DNA of 64,000 nt. Source: Paeniglutamicibacter sp. Y32M11 (GTDB taxonomy: Bacteria > Actinomycetota > Actinomycetes > Actinomycetales > Micrococcaceae). A program made the position numbers and the translations under genes. The stretch is from positions 1,054,001 through 1,118,000 of the forward strand of contig NZ_CP079107.1 of NCBI RefSeq assembly GCF_019285735.1, in the 5' to 3' direction. Position 1 is the first letter of the stretch, and each line of letters starts with the position of its first letter. Positions 53,655-62,362 of this stretch are shown here, one piece after another. The notes beneath the pieces were generated by a model. That model ran no database searches, was not told the origin of the DNA, and saw nothing but the letters and a program-made list of their open reading frames with translations.

Positions 53655-54222
53655 TGTTAACCCCGAAAGTTTGGTTTGCAGCAATGAAACCGCGCAATCG
53701 AACTTGTAAGCGGTTCTAGCCGACGAACCCTCGTGGCACCGTTCAACTCTTGAGCTGATCAGTGGTGGACTTTGTGGCGTTGAAGCGTTCTGGTGCGTTT
53801 GAACGCGGCTAGCCAGAAACTGCAATCCATGGTCGTTGCAGGGTCCGGCTCGGCGGAAATCACCAGCAGCTGGATCCCTTTTGTCGCTGGACATCTCGAG
53901 TCCGAGGCAATTCACCATCCCATCGCCCACGATGGGATGGTGAATGCAACTGACACCACTGCCTGCGGGCCATGCTGCCGGGTTTTGGGATTTGAAGCGG
54001 TGGCGCTAACGACTGTTGTCGATTGCCGGGAAGCTCATCATCAGCGCCCGAAAGCGAAGGCTGTTGATCCCCAAAGATGCCCCTGAATCAAAGCTCTTTA
54101 CCGTGCTGATTGAAGGGGTTGGGCAGTCGGCACCGGTTGCGAAACGGATACTTTTCGCATTCCTGGATGCCCTGGAACACCGCAAATTTACTTAATAGGT
54201 CATTTGACCTAAAGTTTGAATC
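53655..54222. other. Gene-poor stretch with a strong hairpin
   Basis: About 570 bases hold no convincing gene. A 97-residue open frame at 53793-54086 has no recognisable motif, no ribosome site and unusual Cys/His content. A perfect 16-bp hairpin (53910-53925 with 53930-53945, loop CCCA) stands in the middle. The sequence could be decayed coding DNA but no source family was recognised. Confidence 0.45.
54196..54211. promoter_or_regulatory. Putative TetR operator
   Basis: TAGGTCA and TGACCTA are inverted around TT, 11 bases before the start of the reductase-like gene, which is co-transcribed with a TetR gene. Binding here would block transcription or initiation of that operon. Confidence 0.6.
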
Positions 54223-55272
54223 ATGAACGATAACCTTGAATACCAGCCATCTGGGCAGGTGCTGATTGTCGGTGGGTATGGGATTGTGGGCACCGCACTC
54301 ACGAGACTCGCCGCACCCTCTTGGCCCTTGTTGCTGACGGGGAGAAATCCTCAGCGCGGTGCGCAGCTGGCCGATGAGTACAACCTGGAGGTGAGGAAGT
54401 GGGATCTTGATGACCCCACACCATTTACCGCTTCGGTTCGTGCGGTCATCAGCACGGTGAATGATCCGGGAGATCGAGTTCTCCGTGCGGCTGTGAGCGC
54501 CGGAATTCCCTACGTGGATATCACCCGCTGGACATCTCGACTCACCCGCGCCGTCGCGCAAACCAGCCTGCTTTCACCCACGGCCCCGGTGCTGCTGAGC
54601 TCGGCCTGGATGGGAGGTGTTGTTAGTATCGTTGCCGCTTCGCTGGCTGAGGACCTTGGGGGACTTCAGCAAATTGATGTGGCCATCCGCTATGACACCA
54701 ATGATCGGGCAGGTGCCGACTCGGTCGACTTCATTGATCGACTCGGACAAGACTTCGAAATCACCGAGAACGGGCACCCCCACGTTCTGAGCCCACTGAG
54801 TGATACGCGCTGGATAGATATCGCAGGTTACCGGACCAAAGTGGCGCGACTGGATACCCCAGAGCAACTGACGTTTCCGATGACCTTGGGGGCAACAAGC
54901 GCAGCAACCCGTATCGGATTTAGCTCCAATGCATCAACCACCGCGCTCTTGGTGGCGAAGACGATGGGACTCTTCCGCTGGGGCAGTGGTGAGCGGTGGC
55001 GGGGCCTGCGGCGTTCCCTGTTGTATTCCCCGGGCACCGGAGGAACCGCTCATATTCGCATCGACGTGCATGGTGCTCACGGCTCGCGAACCGCTCATAT
55101 CTCAGATCCTGCCGGCCAAGCCCATCTCACGGCGCTCGGTGGACTCTTGGGACTCCAGAATGTTCTAGACCCGAAGGCACAGCCCGGCGTTGGCTTCCCC
55201 GAGAGTACAACGTCTCTCACCGAGGCCCTCGCGGAGCTCAAAAGGCACGGTGTGACAATATTGAATTCATGA
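54223..55272 (+). CDS. Saccharopine dehydrogenase-like NAD(P)-binding protein
   Basis: A 349-residue Rossmann-fold protein. GQVLIVGGYGIVGTALTRLA is the dinucleotide loop (about 11-30), and TVNDPGDRVLRAAVSAGIPYVDI matches the saccharopine dehydrogenase / KARI-like group. The C-terminal half is specific to bacterial members of unknown substrate, so true lysine metabolism is not implied. It has the ATG 54223 start and overlaps the TetR start at its end. An operator-like repeat precedes it. Confidence 0.78.
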   Translation: MNDNLEYQPSGQVLIVGGYGIVGTALTRLAAPSWPLLLTGRNPQRGAQLADEYNLEVRKWDLDDPTPFTASVRAVISTVNDPGDRVLRAAVSAGIPYVDITRWTSRLTRAVAQTSLLSPTAPVLLSSAWMGGVVSIVAASLAEDLGGLQQIDVAIRYDTNDRAGADSVDFIDRLGQDFEITENGHPHVLSPLSDTRWIDIAGYRTKVARLDTPEQLTFPMTLGATSAATRIGFSSNASTTALLVAKTMGLFRWGSGERWRGLRRSLLYSPGTGGTAHIRIDVHGAHGSRTAHISDPAGQAHLTALGGLLGLQNVLDPKAQPGVGFPESTTSLTEALAELKRHGVTILNS

Positions 55273-55895
55273 CCGGAAACAAGGGTGCCCTCAGGCAGGC
55301 AGCGATTCTAGATGCTGCGGTCGAGGTGCTATCAACCAAGGGCAACGCCGGATCGGCCATGCGCGATTTTGCCGCAGCGGCCGGGGTGCGCGTGGGACAC
55401 CTGCAACACTATTATCCGACCAGAGCGGACTTGATTCGGGCGGTCCTTGAGCGGTCGCTACAACAATCCCTGCAGCGCCTCACCGAGGTGGCTGGGCCCG
55501 TGATTGTTGATTTTCCGGGAGGGCCGGGGACCCTTTCGCGTGCCGAATCCCGTCGGTTGATTACCGCACTTCTCGAGGAGCACTCGGAGGTGACGGGTGT
55601 TTGCATGCACTTTGAAATTTGGGCCATTGCTTCCTCGGATCCAGAAATTGCGACGGCTGTCAGGGCCTTCTATGCCAGTTACGCCGGGTATGTGGGTGCG
55701 GTCGTTCGTCAGGCACGACCGTCGTTGGCGGTCGAGCAGATACACGCGGTCGCCGGAACCATTGTGAGCCTTTTTGAGGGGGCCGCCGTCACCCGCTCAA
55801 CCATCGGGGGACTGCATGCCGAATCGATAGATGCTCAGCTGATTCAAACCGCTCAGTGGCTGGTTCACGATTGCCCAGCCCCCAGCGACTCCTGA
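55269..55895 (+). CDS. TetR-family transcription regulator
   Basis: A 208-residue TetR protein. The helix-turn-helix is RDFAAAAGVRVGHLQHYYPTRADLIRAVLER (about residues 34-62), and the second half is a BetI-like ligand domain. ATG 55269 overlaps the stop of the preceding gene (ATGA); the longer frame from 54996 runs inside that gene. It probably represses its own operon through the repeat at 54196-54211. Confidence 0.9.
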   Translation: MTGNKGALRQAAILDAAVEVLSTKGNAGSAMRDFAAAAGVRVGHLQHYYPTRADLIRAVLERSLQQSLQRLTEVAGPVIVDFPGGPGTLSRAESRRLITALLEEHSEVTGVCMHFEIWAIASSDPEIATAVRAFYASYAGYVGAVVRQARPSLAVEQIHAVAGTIVSLFEGAAVTRSTIGGLHAESIDAQLIQTAQWLVHDCPAPSDS

Positions 55896-55981
55896 CCCTG
55901 TGGTCGTCGGACCGGTGCCCGACACAAAGAGTAATGACGGCTGTCTTCATGCCGTATGTCGCATCGGTCATCAGTTTTGCT

Positions 55982-55995
55982 TAACCGAACGGTTA
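55982..55995. promoter_or_regulatory. Inverted repeat upstream of the YCII gene
   Basis: TAACCG and CGGTTA are inverted around AA, 11 bases before the start codon. The size fits a TetR-type operator, but the sequence is not the same as the repeat at 54196. Confidence 0.42.
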
Positions 55996-56006
55996 GGCTG
56001 TTGCTC

Positions 56007-56305
56007 ATGAGTGTTTTCGCAGTTGAATATGTTTACGCAGCCGGTTCCGATGATGTTCGTGCCGAGCATCGCCCCGCCCACCGTGATTTTCTCGCCGGTC
56101 TGGGGACGGATCAGGATGGCACAGCGTTGGTGGCCTCGGGTCCCTACGCCGACGGTTCCGGTGCCTTGTTGCTGATTGCCGCCCCGAGTCAGGAATCTTT
56201 GGCCCAGACTCTAAAGAACGATCCGTTTGCCATCAATGGGTCGATTGCTGCCTTGCGCATCACCGAGTGGAGCCCGGTGTTGGGTGAACTCAGTCACCAC
56301 GCCTA
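56007..56305 (+). CDS. YCII-family protein
   Basis: A small protein of 99 residues of the YCII/muconolactone-isomerase-like fold. The segment RAEHRPAHRDFLAGL has the conserved histidine region, and GPYADGSGALLLIAAPSQESL is the family core. Its function in bacteria is unclear. The open frame runs back to 55956, but ATG 56007 begins at the domain edge. Confidence 0.8.
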
Positions 56306-56447
56306 GGCGTTTAACCGCGTAAGCAGCGGCCCAGTTGAGCCCTTACTTATGCCTCCGGCTTCGCCCTGCGAGATCACTGCCCCCTGCGGGCGGTGCGCGG
56401 GGGATAATGGAGATAACTTTCGCCCGCTCAATATTTCGGAGGACATC

Positions 56448-57620
56448 TTGACCTCGATCCCGGTCAGCCTTGGCATGCCGTCGACACCACCCCCGGTTCT
56501 TGCTCCTCGACGCAAGACCCGCCAGATCAAGGTGGGCTCGGTGGGGGTTGGATCTGACAGCCCCATCAGCATCCAGTCGATGACCACGACGCCGACCACC
56601 GACATCAACGCAACGCTGCAGCAGATCGCCGAGCTCACGGCCACCGGTTGTGACATCGTGCGAGTTGCCTGCCCGTCCGCCGATGATGCGCTGGCCCTGC
56701 CGATCATTGCCAAGAAGTCGCAGATCCCGGTGATCGCCGATATCCACTTCCAGCCGAAGTATGTATTTGCCGCCATCGAGGCCGGTTGCGCTGCCGTCCG
56801 CGTGAACCCGGGCAATATCCGCAAGTTTGACGATCAGATCAAGGAGATTGCCGCGGCCGCGAAGGACCACGGCACCTCCATCCGCATCGGTGTTAACGCC
56901 GGTTCTTTGCACCCGGATCTGATGAAAAAGTACGGCAAGGCAACCCCCGAGGCGCTGGTTGAATCCGCCGTCTGGGAAGCATCACTCTTTGAGGAACACG
57001 ACTTCCACGACTTCAAGATCTCGGTCAAGCACAACGACCCGGTCATCATGGTGCGGGCCTACGAACTGCTGGCCGAACGTGGTGACTGGCCCTTGCACCT
57101 GGGCGTCACGGAGGCCGGTCCCTCTTTCCAGGGCACCATCAAGTCCGCCACCGCATTCGGAGCCTTGCTCTCGCGCGGCATCGGTGACACCATCCGCGTT
57201 TCGCTCTCCGCACCGCCGGTGGAAGAGGTCAAGGTGGGCAACCAGATTCTGCAGTCGCTGAACCTGCGCCCGCGCAAGCTGGAAATTGTTTCCTGCCCCT
57301 CCTGTGGCCGTGCCCAGGTTGACGTCTACACCCTGGCGGAGCAGGTAACCGCCGGGCTCGAGGGTCTGACCATTCCACTGCGTGTAGCGGTGATGGGTTG
57401 TGTGGTCAATGGTCCCGGCGAGGCTCGCGAAGCCGATCTGGGTGTTGCCTCGGGTAATGGCAAGGGACAGATTTTTGTGAAGGGTGAAGTCATCAAGACC
57501 GTGCCCGAAGATCAGATTGTTGAGACACTGATTGAAGAGGCGATGCGTATCGCCGAGGAAATGGGGGACCCGGGTGGAGAAAATTCTGTCCAAGGTGGTC
57601 CCGTGGTTACCGTCAGCTAG
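56448..57620 (+). CDS. ispG: 4-hydroxy-3-methylbut-2-en-1-yl diphosphate synthase
   Basis: A [4Fe-4S] enzyme of the MEP pathway, acting after dxr in the route to isoprenoids. The N-terminal [20 protein letters not shown] and [10 protein letters not shown] form the TIM-barrel part. The cluster cysteines are in [12 protein letters not shown] and the [10 protein letters not shown] region near the C-terminus. TTG 56448 follows CGGAGGA and gives the family N-terminus; the frame to 56349 is not conserved. The length of 390 residues is typical. Confidence 0.95.
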   Translation: MTSIPVSLGMPSTPPPVLAPRRKTRQIKVGSVGVGSDSPISIQSMTTTPTTDINATLQQIAELTATGCDIVRVACPSADDALALPIIAKKSQIPVIADIHFQPKYVFAAIEAGCAAVRVNPGNIRKFDDQIKEIAAAAKDHGTSIRIGVNAGSLHPDLMKKYGKATPEALVESAVWEASLFEEHDFHDFKISVKHNDPVIMVRAYELLAERGDWPLHLGVTEAGPSFQGTIKSATAFGALLSRGIGDTIRVSLSAPPVEEVKVGNQILQSLNLRPRKLEIVSCPSCGRAQVDVYTLAEQVTAGLEGLTIPLRVAVMGCVVNGPGEAREADLGVASGNGKGQIFVKGEVIKTVPEDQIVETLIEEAMRIAEEMGDPGGENSVQGGPVVTVS

Positions 57621-58482
57621 ACGTAACCCGGGGGCCGGAGAGTCGCTGTCGGCAGAGATCCGCGTCCTTGATGATGCGGATACCGCGGCTCTTCGCGCCC
57701 TGATTTCGGTGGATCCGGTGGTCAACATCTTCATGGATGCACAGTTGGCGGTGACGGGTTCGGCTCGCCCTGGAATGGGCGGATCACTAATACTTGGCCG
57801 TTTTCATGGTACGCAGTTGGTTTCGGCCTGTTGGATCGGCGCGAACGTTGTTCCGATCAATGTCACGGCCGAGGACGCCGAGGACTTCGGGCACGTCGTG
57901 AAATCGTTGAACCGCACGTTTGCTTCCTGCTTCGGTCCTGCCGAGGCAGTGATGGGTATGTGGAAGGTCTTGATTCACGGATCGCAGCAGGCATTTAGCG
58001 TGCGCCCCAATCAACCATTCATGACGCTCAGTGGCCCCCCAGCCGTTGAACCGAACCCCGGGCTTCGCCTCAGCACCCCGGCGGAGTATGAAAAGGTTCT
58101 CCCTGCCTGCGCCAAGATGTTTACCGAAGAGCTGGGTTATTCGCCGTTGGTCAACGGAGGATCGTATTACCGCTCCCGCGTCCGTTCCTTAATTCATGCC
58201 GGGCATTCCTTTATTGATATGGATGACGCCGGCGAGATCCGTTTCAAGGCGGAGTTGGGAACCGTCAGCTCGCGGGCTACTCAGATCCAGGGAGTCTGGA
58301 TGGCCCCGGAACACCGTGGCTCCGGGTTAGCAGCCGGTTACATGGCGGCAGCCGCGAACCGTGCCCTGACCTTGGCACCCACCACCAGCCTGTACGTTAA
58401 CGATTACAACTCTGCTGCCATTGCCACCTACCGCAAGGTCGGCTTCGAGGAGGTTGGCGAATTTGCCACCATCCTCTTTTGA
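57574..58482 (+). CDS. DUF4081 / GNAT-family acetyltransferase
   Basis: A 302-residue protein with an N-terminal DUF4081-like domain and a C-terminal GNAT domain (from about 140), where [20 protein letters not shown] is the acetyl-CoA loop and [18 protein letters not shown] closes the fold. It is conserved next to ispG in actinobacteria. GTG 57574 overlaps the end of ispG. The acceptor is not known. Confidence 0.87.
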   Translation: MEKILSKVVPWLPSARRNPGAGESLSAEIRVLDDADTAALRALISVDPVVNIFMDAQLAVTGSARPGMGGSLILGRFHGTQLVSACWIGANVVPINVTAEDAEDFGHVVKSLNRTFASCFGPAEAVMGMWKVLIHGSQQAFSVRPNQPFMTLSGPPAVEPNPGLRLSTPAEYEKVLPACAKMFTEELGYSPLVNGGSYYRSRVRSLIHAGHSFIDMDDAGEIRFKAELGTVSSRATQIQGVWMAPEHRGSGLAAGYMAAAANRALTLAPTTSLYVNDYNSAAIATYRKVGFEEVGEFATILF

Positions 58483-58565
58483 ACCGGCGATACAGTCACG
58501 GCGCTAGCAGCATCGGCGTTCGAACTCTCTATCGTGAAATGCTCATCGGAAAGCCAAAGATAATA

Positions 58566-59372
58566 ATGCCCCGCCACCTCAACGCCAGCAAAGCCATCCG
58601 AACCACGGCAACTGCTCTTGCCGTCGCGGGCCTCGCGCTGGGCGTTTCAGGCTGCAGCAAAACTCCGGAACCCGTCCCGGTCAGCGCCACCCCAAACTCC
58701 GTAGAGGTGCCCGTCACCGCGCCGGGAAGCCCCGAATCCTCGATGGCCCCGGGCAATGCCAGTGAGCTCGGATATTTTGACTCGACGGTGTTGAGCTCCG
58801 CGATGCAGCAGTGGGCCAACGGAATCAAGGGAACCATCGTCAATGACCAGCAGGAACTGCGCAAGCAGCTTCCGGCGGCCCAGAAATGGCTCGAAGGCGT
58901 CACCGTGGTTCCTGCCACCTGCGGCCTCTACGGTATTGGTAACTTGCAGGATCAACTTGAGAAGTCGGCCGTGGCGGCCGCGGTACTACCTGCAGCAAAT
59001 GCCGGTGCCCTGACGGTGGCAGCCTACCGGGATCGTGACGCACTGGTGGCAGATGTTGCCGCTCAACAGCACCTCGATGCTTCCTGCGGTACCTACAGCA
59101 TTACCAGTGACGGGCAAAAGGTTAGCTACAAGCTTTCGAGCCTTGACGCCACGAGTTCGGCACCGTTTACGGCAGCGACCCTGCTCGAGAGCGTTAATGG
59201 AAAAAGCAAAAACCAACAAATTTCCATCCGTGCCATTGATGGGAACGTCATGGTGAGCGCTACACGAAGCGTGAGGAAAACTCCCGGGGAGTCCACCGCA
59301 CTCGCTCTGGCCGACGTGGAATCGATGCTCACCATCTTGCGCGACCTGCCAGAATCGGCACCGGCCTCCTAA
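58566..59372 (+). CDS. Small-domain lipoprotein, paralogue A
   Basis: A 268-residue exported protein with lipobox GVSGC (about Cys 30) and a Pro/Thr-rich spacer. The globular part (about 85-265) has the same layout as the proteins at 59560 and 62363: a CGLY motif and a later SCGTYS motif about 60 residues apart, probably one disulfide. It resembles extracellular sensor-type domains such as PknH_C/LpqN-like folds, but only weakly. Function unknown. ATG 58566 begins the signal peptide. Confidence 0.75.
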   Translation: MPRHLNASKAIRTTATALAVAGLALGVSGCSKTPEPVPVSATPNSVEVPVTAPGSPESSMAPGNASELGYFDSTVLSSAMQQWANGIKGTIVNDQQELRKQLPAAQKWLEGVTVVPATCGLYGIGNLQDQLEKSAVAAAVLPAANAGALTVAAYRDRDALVADVAAQQHLDASCGTYSITSDGQKVSYKLSSLDATSSAPFTAATLLESVNGKSKNQQISIRAIDGNVMVSATRSVRKTPGESTALALADVESMLTILRDLPESAPAS

Positions 59373-59473
59373 ATTCCCGCCCGTATATCAGGCAGTCTCG
59401 GCGCCGATGGTCCTGAGACGGGTAACGACGAAAATCCTCGTTGTACTCAATGGTGACGTTACTCATTGAGATG

Positions 59474-59505
59474 GCTTTACTGTGTAAGGTGTTGCTTGTC
59501 AGCGG
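59474..59505 (+). promoter_or_regulatory. Promoter-like block shared with the gene at 62363
   Basis: TGGCTTTACTGTGTAA (59472-59487) recurs as TGGTTTTATTGTGTAA at 62277-62292, and both are followed by a CAGCGG after a short gap. A GTTACT element stands 21 bases upstream of TAAGGT or TAATGT in both places. It looks like a duplicated promoter with an extended -10. Confidence 0.5.
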
Positions 59506-59559
59506 TCATTGGCCACCGTTAGCGCCACGCGTCGTTCTCACAGATCACGAGGAACGGCG

Positions 59560-60396
59560 ATGAGTAAGACAGCATTCTGGGCTTTGCCGCTGGCCGCCAC
59601 GTTTGTACTCACCGGCTGCTCTGGGCTCCGGGGGTCCCCAGACAAGGAATCTGTGAAACCAAGCCCGGCGTCGACTCCTGAGGCTACGACGAGTGAATCA
59701 GCCGAGGCGCCACCCTTGTCCGATACAACGCAAGCAGCGCAGACAACGACCGACTCGGGCTTTGCCATGGATGCAGGTCCCAACCACTCGACATCCGCCG
59801 ACCAGCTCAGCGCCGAGGAGCTGACCGAGGTGGCAGGTGCGATTGAAAGCTACAACGGTCAGTCCGCGATTACAATCGTCGGCGATGTTGAGAACAAAGC
59901 TCTTGCCGCCCAGTCGGAAAAGCAGCTGGCAAGTTCGGAGGTTGTTCCAGCGGTATGCGCTGTGTACTCGGCCGCGGCGGGCAGCGACATGATCTCGCAC
60001 CTGAACATCATTACTGCGACATTTGCTGGCGATTCAAACGATGCAGGCATGAGCGTCAGTCTGGGCTCCTACGATGATCCTGCCGATGTTCAGACGATGA
60101 TCGGAAAAGCCAAAACCAGCTCCGAAAACTGCAGCAGCTTCACCATGACGGTTCTCAGCCAGGCGGTCACTGCCACGGCGAAAGACCTGCCGGCCACCAC
60201 CAACGCAGCGATAACGATTGGAACAGTTGCGGATCTGAAGTCCGGGGAGCAATACGCGAAAAACCTCATCGTTTCGGGGTATGACGGTGTGAATACCGTT
60301 TCCGTCAGCATCTCCGAGCCCAAGGATCTTGATACGGCCAGGGCCAAGGCCGAAGAATACGTTGATCAGGGACTGCTCCATATCACCGGCTACTAA
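59560..60396 (+). CDS. Small-domain lipoprotein, paralogue B
   Basis: A 278-residue lipoprotein with lipobox LTGC (about Cys 20), a Ser/Thr/Pro spacer to residue 80, and a domain ending KAEEYVDQGLLHITGY. Cysteine pairs VCAVY and NCSSF correspond to those of the paralogues. It is close to the protein at 62363, sharing GYDGVN and PKDxDxAxAxAEEY near the C-terminus. GAGGAA precedes ATG 59560. No catalytic motif was seen; a binding or signal role is inference. Confidence 0.75.
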   Translation: MSKTAFWALPLAATFVLTGCSGLRGSPDKESVKPSPASTPEATTSESAEAPPLSDTTQAAQTTTDSGFAMDAGPNHSTSADQLSAEELTEVAGAIESYNGQSAITIVGDVENKALAAQSEKQLASSEVVPAVCAVYSAAAGSDMISHLNIITATFAGDSNDAGMSVSLGSYDDPADVQTMIGKAKTSSENCSSFTMTVLSQAVTATAKDLPATTNAAITIGTVADLKSGEQYAKNLIVSGYDGVNTVSVSISEPKDLDTARAKAEEYVDQGLLHITGY

Positions 60397-60861
60397 AAAT
60401 AGGTCGAGTCGCCAACGCACAACTGAACTACTCGCGGGAAAGTTGATACCGTTCGTGTCAACGACGCCCGATTTCCTCGACTATGTTTTGTGGGCATTAA
60501 CATGCTCAACCACGATTTTTCACCTCAAATGAGAGATCGTCATGGCTCTTGATGAACTGAGGAAGCGCCCATTTTGACCGGGGCGCTGATTGCCGACGTT
60601 AGCTGCAACGGACGAATGCGAGAACGGTTGCTGAGCCGTTACGGCTGCACGCCGTACGCACGGTCCAACGTCGTTATGGTATTCAGCCGAGTTTAGGAGC
60701 ACTATAAGCCAACGAGGTTCAGATGTGCGGGGTATCAGGGGCGTCACCTCGAGAGTGACCCTGAAACATGCAGGTTTAGGACACACGGAAAGGTACTTGT
60801 GTGCGGACAAGTATTTGGCTTGCAAATTGTTTCTTGGCTCGACAGAGAGTAGGTAGCACCT
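60397..60861. other. Intergenic stretch, no gene seen
   Basis: About 465 bases of lower GC hold no convincing gene; a 101-residue frame on the minus strand (60520-60825) has no motif. GTTGATAC (60442-60449) and GTGTCAAC (60455-60462) form an inverted repeat with one G-T pair and could be an operator or hairpin. Confidence 0.4.
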
Positions 60862-62058
60862 GTGAGTACTTTAGGTGCATGGAACACCAATATGCGCGGG
60901 AGGAACCGCTGGGTTCAGCAGATGAACTCCAGGTTTGACCAGCTCGAAGTGATAGCCATAGAGGTCAAGTCGGAAAATCCGGCGGACCTAACCGTTCCTG
61001 GGCAGCAAGAAGCATTTTCTGCTCTGGATACAGGGATTCAAGAACATCTTGAGCAAGGACGCGCCCTTTCAGGCGATCGCCGATGGCTTCCTGGAGCGGC
61101 CGGAAGCATTGCGGCAGGTCCGGCCTTGGAGCGAATGCATGCAATAGAAGATTTGCTCCTGCGCAGGGGGAACGCAACATACATGATTGGCCAACTGCCA
61201 ACCATCCACGCGAGCGCCAGAGACCATCTGAAAGCCAACGATCCACACCGCATCCGTTTGGAGAAGATCCTCCAAGATCGTTCCGTGATCACCCAAACGG
61301 GTAATCTCACCGCCGCCGCTGCTGCCCTGCCGGGGCTTGTACCGGTGCCGGAATTGGGACTGGATGATGAGACAAGAAGTAACCTCGTTTCTGTGAGTGA
61401 AGCAGCTCATCGGGCCTACCAGATGGAGTACGCAAGACTCAGAAATTTTGTTCGGATCATTTGGACTTCCATCGGCATTTTAGTCATGCTGACCGTGGCA
61501 TTGGGCCTCGTCGGTAGTCAATTCCATGCCGTGTTGTCTCCCTGCTTCGTTGACACAGAACCGACCAAGGTCATCTGCTTGTCGCTAGAAACAACTGTGA
61601 TCCTTCCTGCGGACAACCCAGAAGCGACAGCCGCCGAGAAGGCGGACTCCGAGAGGCTGAATGCAGCCATCATGACGGAGGCGAAGGAGAGCACTACAAA
61701 GAGCCACGATATTTTTCTCATTGAGTTCATCGGGTTGGTTGCGGCGGCCCTTTCGGGGGCTTCCTCATTGAGGCGTGTTTCTGGAAGTTCGACACCCTAC
61801 AACCCCGCAATTGCCTTGGCTTTTATCAAATTGCCGATTGGCGCATTAACTGCTGTTATCGGATTGATGCTTCTGAGTGGCGGAATCATTCCCGGCCTCA
61901 CAGCATTGGATACTTCCGGACAAATCTTGGCATGGGCCATCATCTTTGGTGCTAGCCAACAACTATTTATGGGGCTCGTTGACCAAAAAGCGAAAACAGT
62001 GCTGGATGACGTCGGCAGCAATGAAACGACCGAGAGCGTCCGACCCGCCACGGCGTAG
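60862..62058 (+). CDS. Membrane protein of unknown function
   Basis: A 398-residue protein without a recognised family. A hydrophilic N-terminal half (about 200 residues, probably helical, with no signal) is followed by a membrane helix (about 200-220, IIWTSIGILVMLTVALGLVG), an extracytoplasmic loop containing two cysteines (SPCFVDTEPTKVICLS), a second region with three or four helices (about 288-375) and a short charged tail. Its base composition is lower in GC than its neighbours, which suggests a different origin. It lies between two related lipoprotein genes, so a functional link is possible but not shown. GTG 60862 is the start. Confidence 0.72.
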   Translation: MSTLGAWNTNMRGRNRWVQQMNSRFDQLEVIAIEVKSENPADLTVPGQQEAFSALDTGIQEHLEQGRALSGDRRWLPGAAGSIAAGPALERMHAIEDLLLRRGNATYMIGQLPTIHASARDHLKANDPHRIRLEKILQDRSVITQTGNLTAAAAALPGLVPVPELGLDDETRSNLVSVSEAAHRAYQMEYARLRNFVRIIWTSIGILVMLTVALGLVGSQFHAVLSPCFVDTEPTKVICLSLETTVILPADNPEATAAEKADSERLNAAIMTEAKESTTKSHDIFLIEFIGLVAAALSGASSLRRVSGSSTPYNPAIALAFIKLPIGALTAVIGLMLLSGGIIPGLTALDTSGQILAWAIIFGASQQLFMGLVDQKAKTVLDDVGSNETTESVRPATA

Positions 62059-62362
62059 AAACTCGCCATTTACTTTTCGCGGTAGATGACGACCGCAATG
62101 TATTTTCTTCGATTCATCGAGCAACATTCTTGATAACGTCAAGGCGCATCGTTCGGTGCGGATATCTGCGCGTACGTGGGGAGATATCGAAATTGAGATC
62201 CGATATTTGAGCACATCCGTTTGATGAAAGCGTTCGCTGGCAATGGAAGAACTTGGCAAGGAGTTACTCCGCCAACTGGTTTTATTGTGTAATGTGTACC
62301 TTATTGGCAGCGGATCGTCGCCGTCATCGCCGTGAATCACTCCCACGACATGAGGATCAAAG
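62059..62362 (+). promoter_or_regulatory. Region ahead of lipoprotein paralogue C
   Basis: No gene is seen. It contains GTTACT (62263-62268) and TAATGT (62290-62295), with TGGTTTTATTGTGTAA at 62277-62292, the counterpart of the promoter-like block at 59472-59487. Confidence 0.5.

Noticed and set aside
53793-54086. 97-residue open frame as a gene
   Set aside because: It has no ribosome site, no recognised motif and a composition unlike the neighbouring genes, and it runs through the hairpin at 53910-53945.
54996-55895. Long TetR reading starting inside the dehydrogenase-like gene
   Set aside because: The helix-turn-helix domain starts at ATG 55269, which overlaps the preceding stop codon; the upstream part is an out-of-frame shadow.
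60520-60825. Minus-strand frame between lipoprotein B and the membrane protein
   Set aside because: No motif, no ribosome site, and codon use does not look coding.
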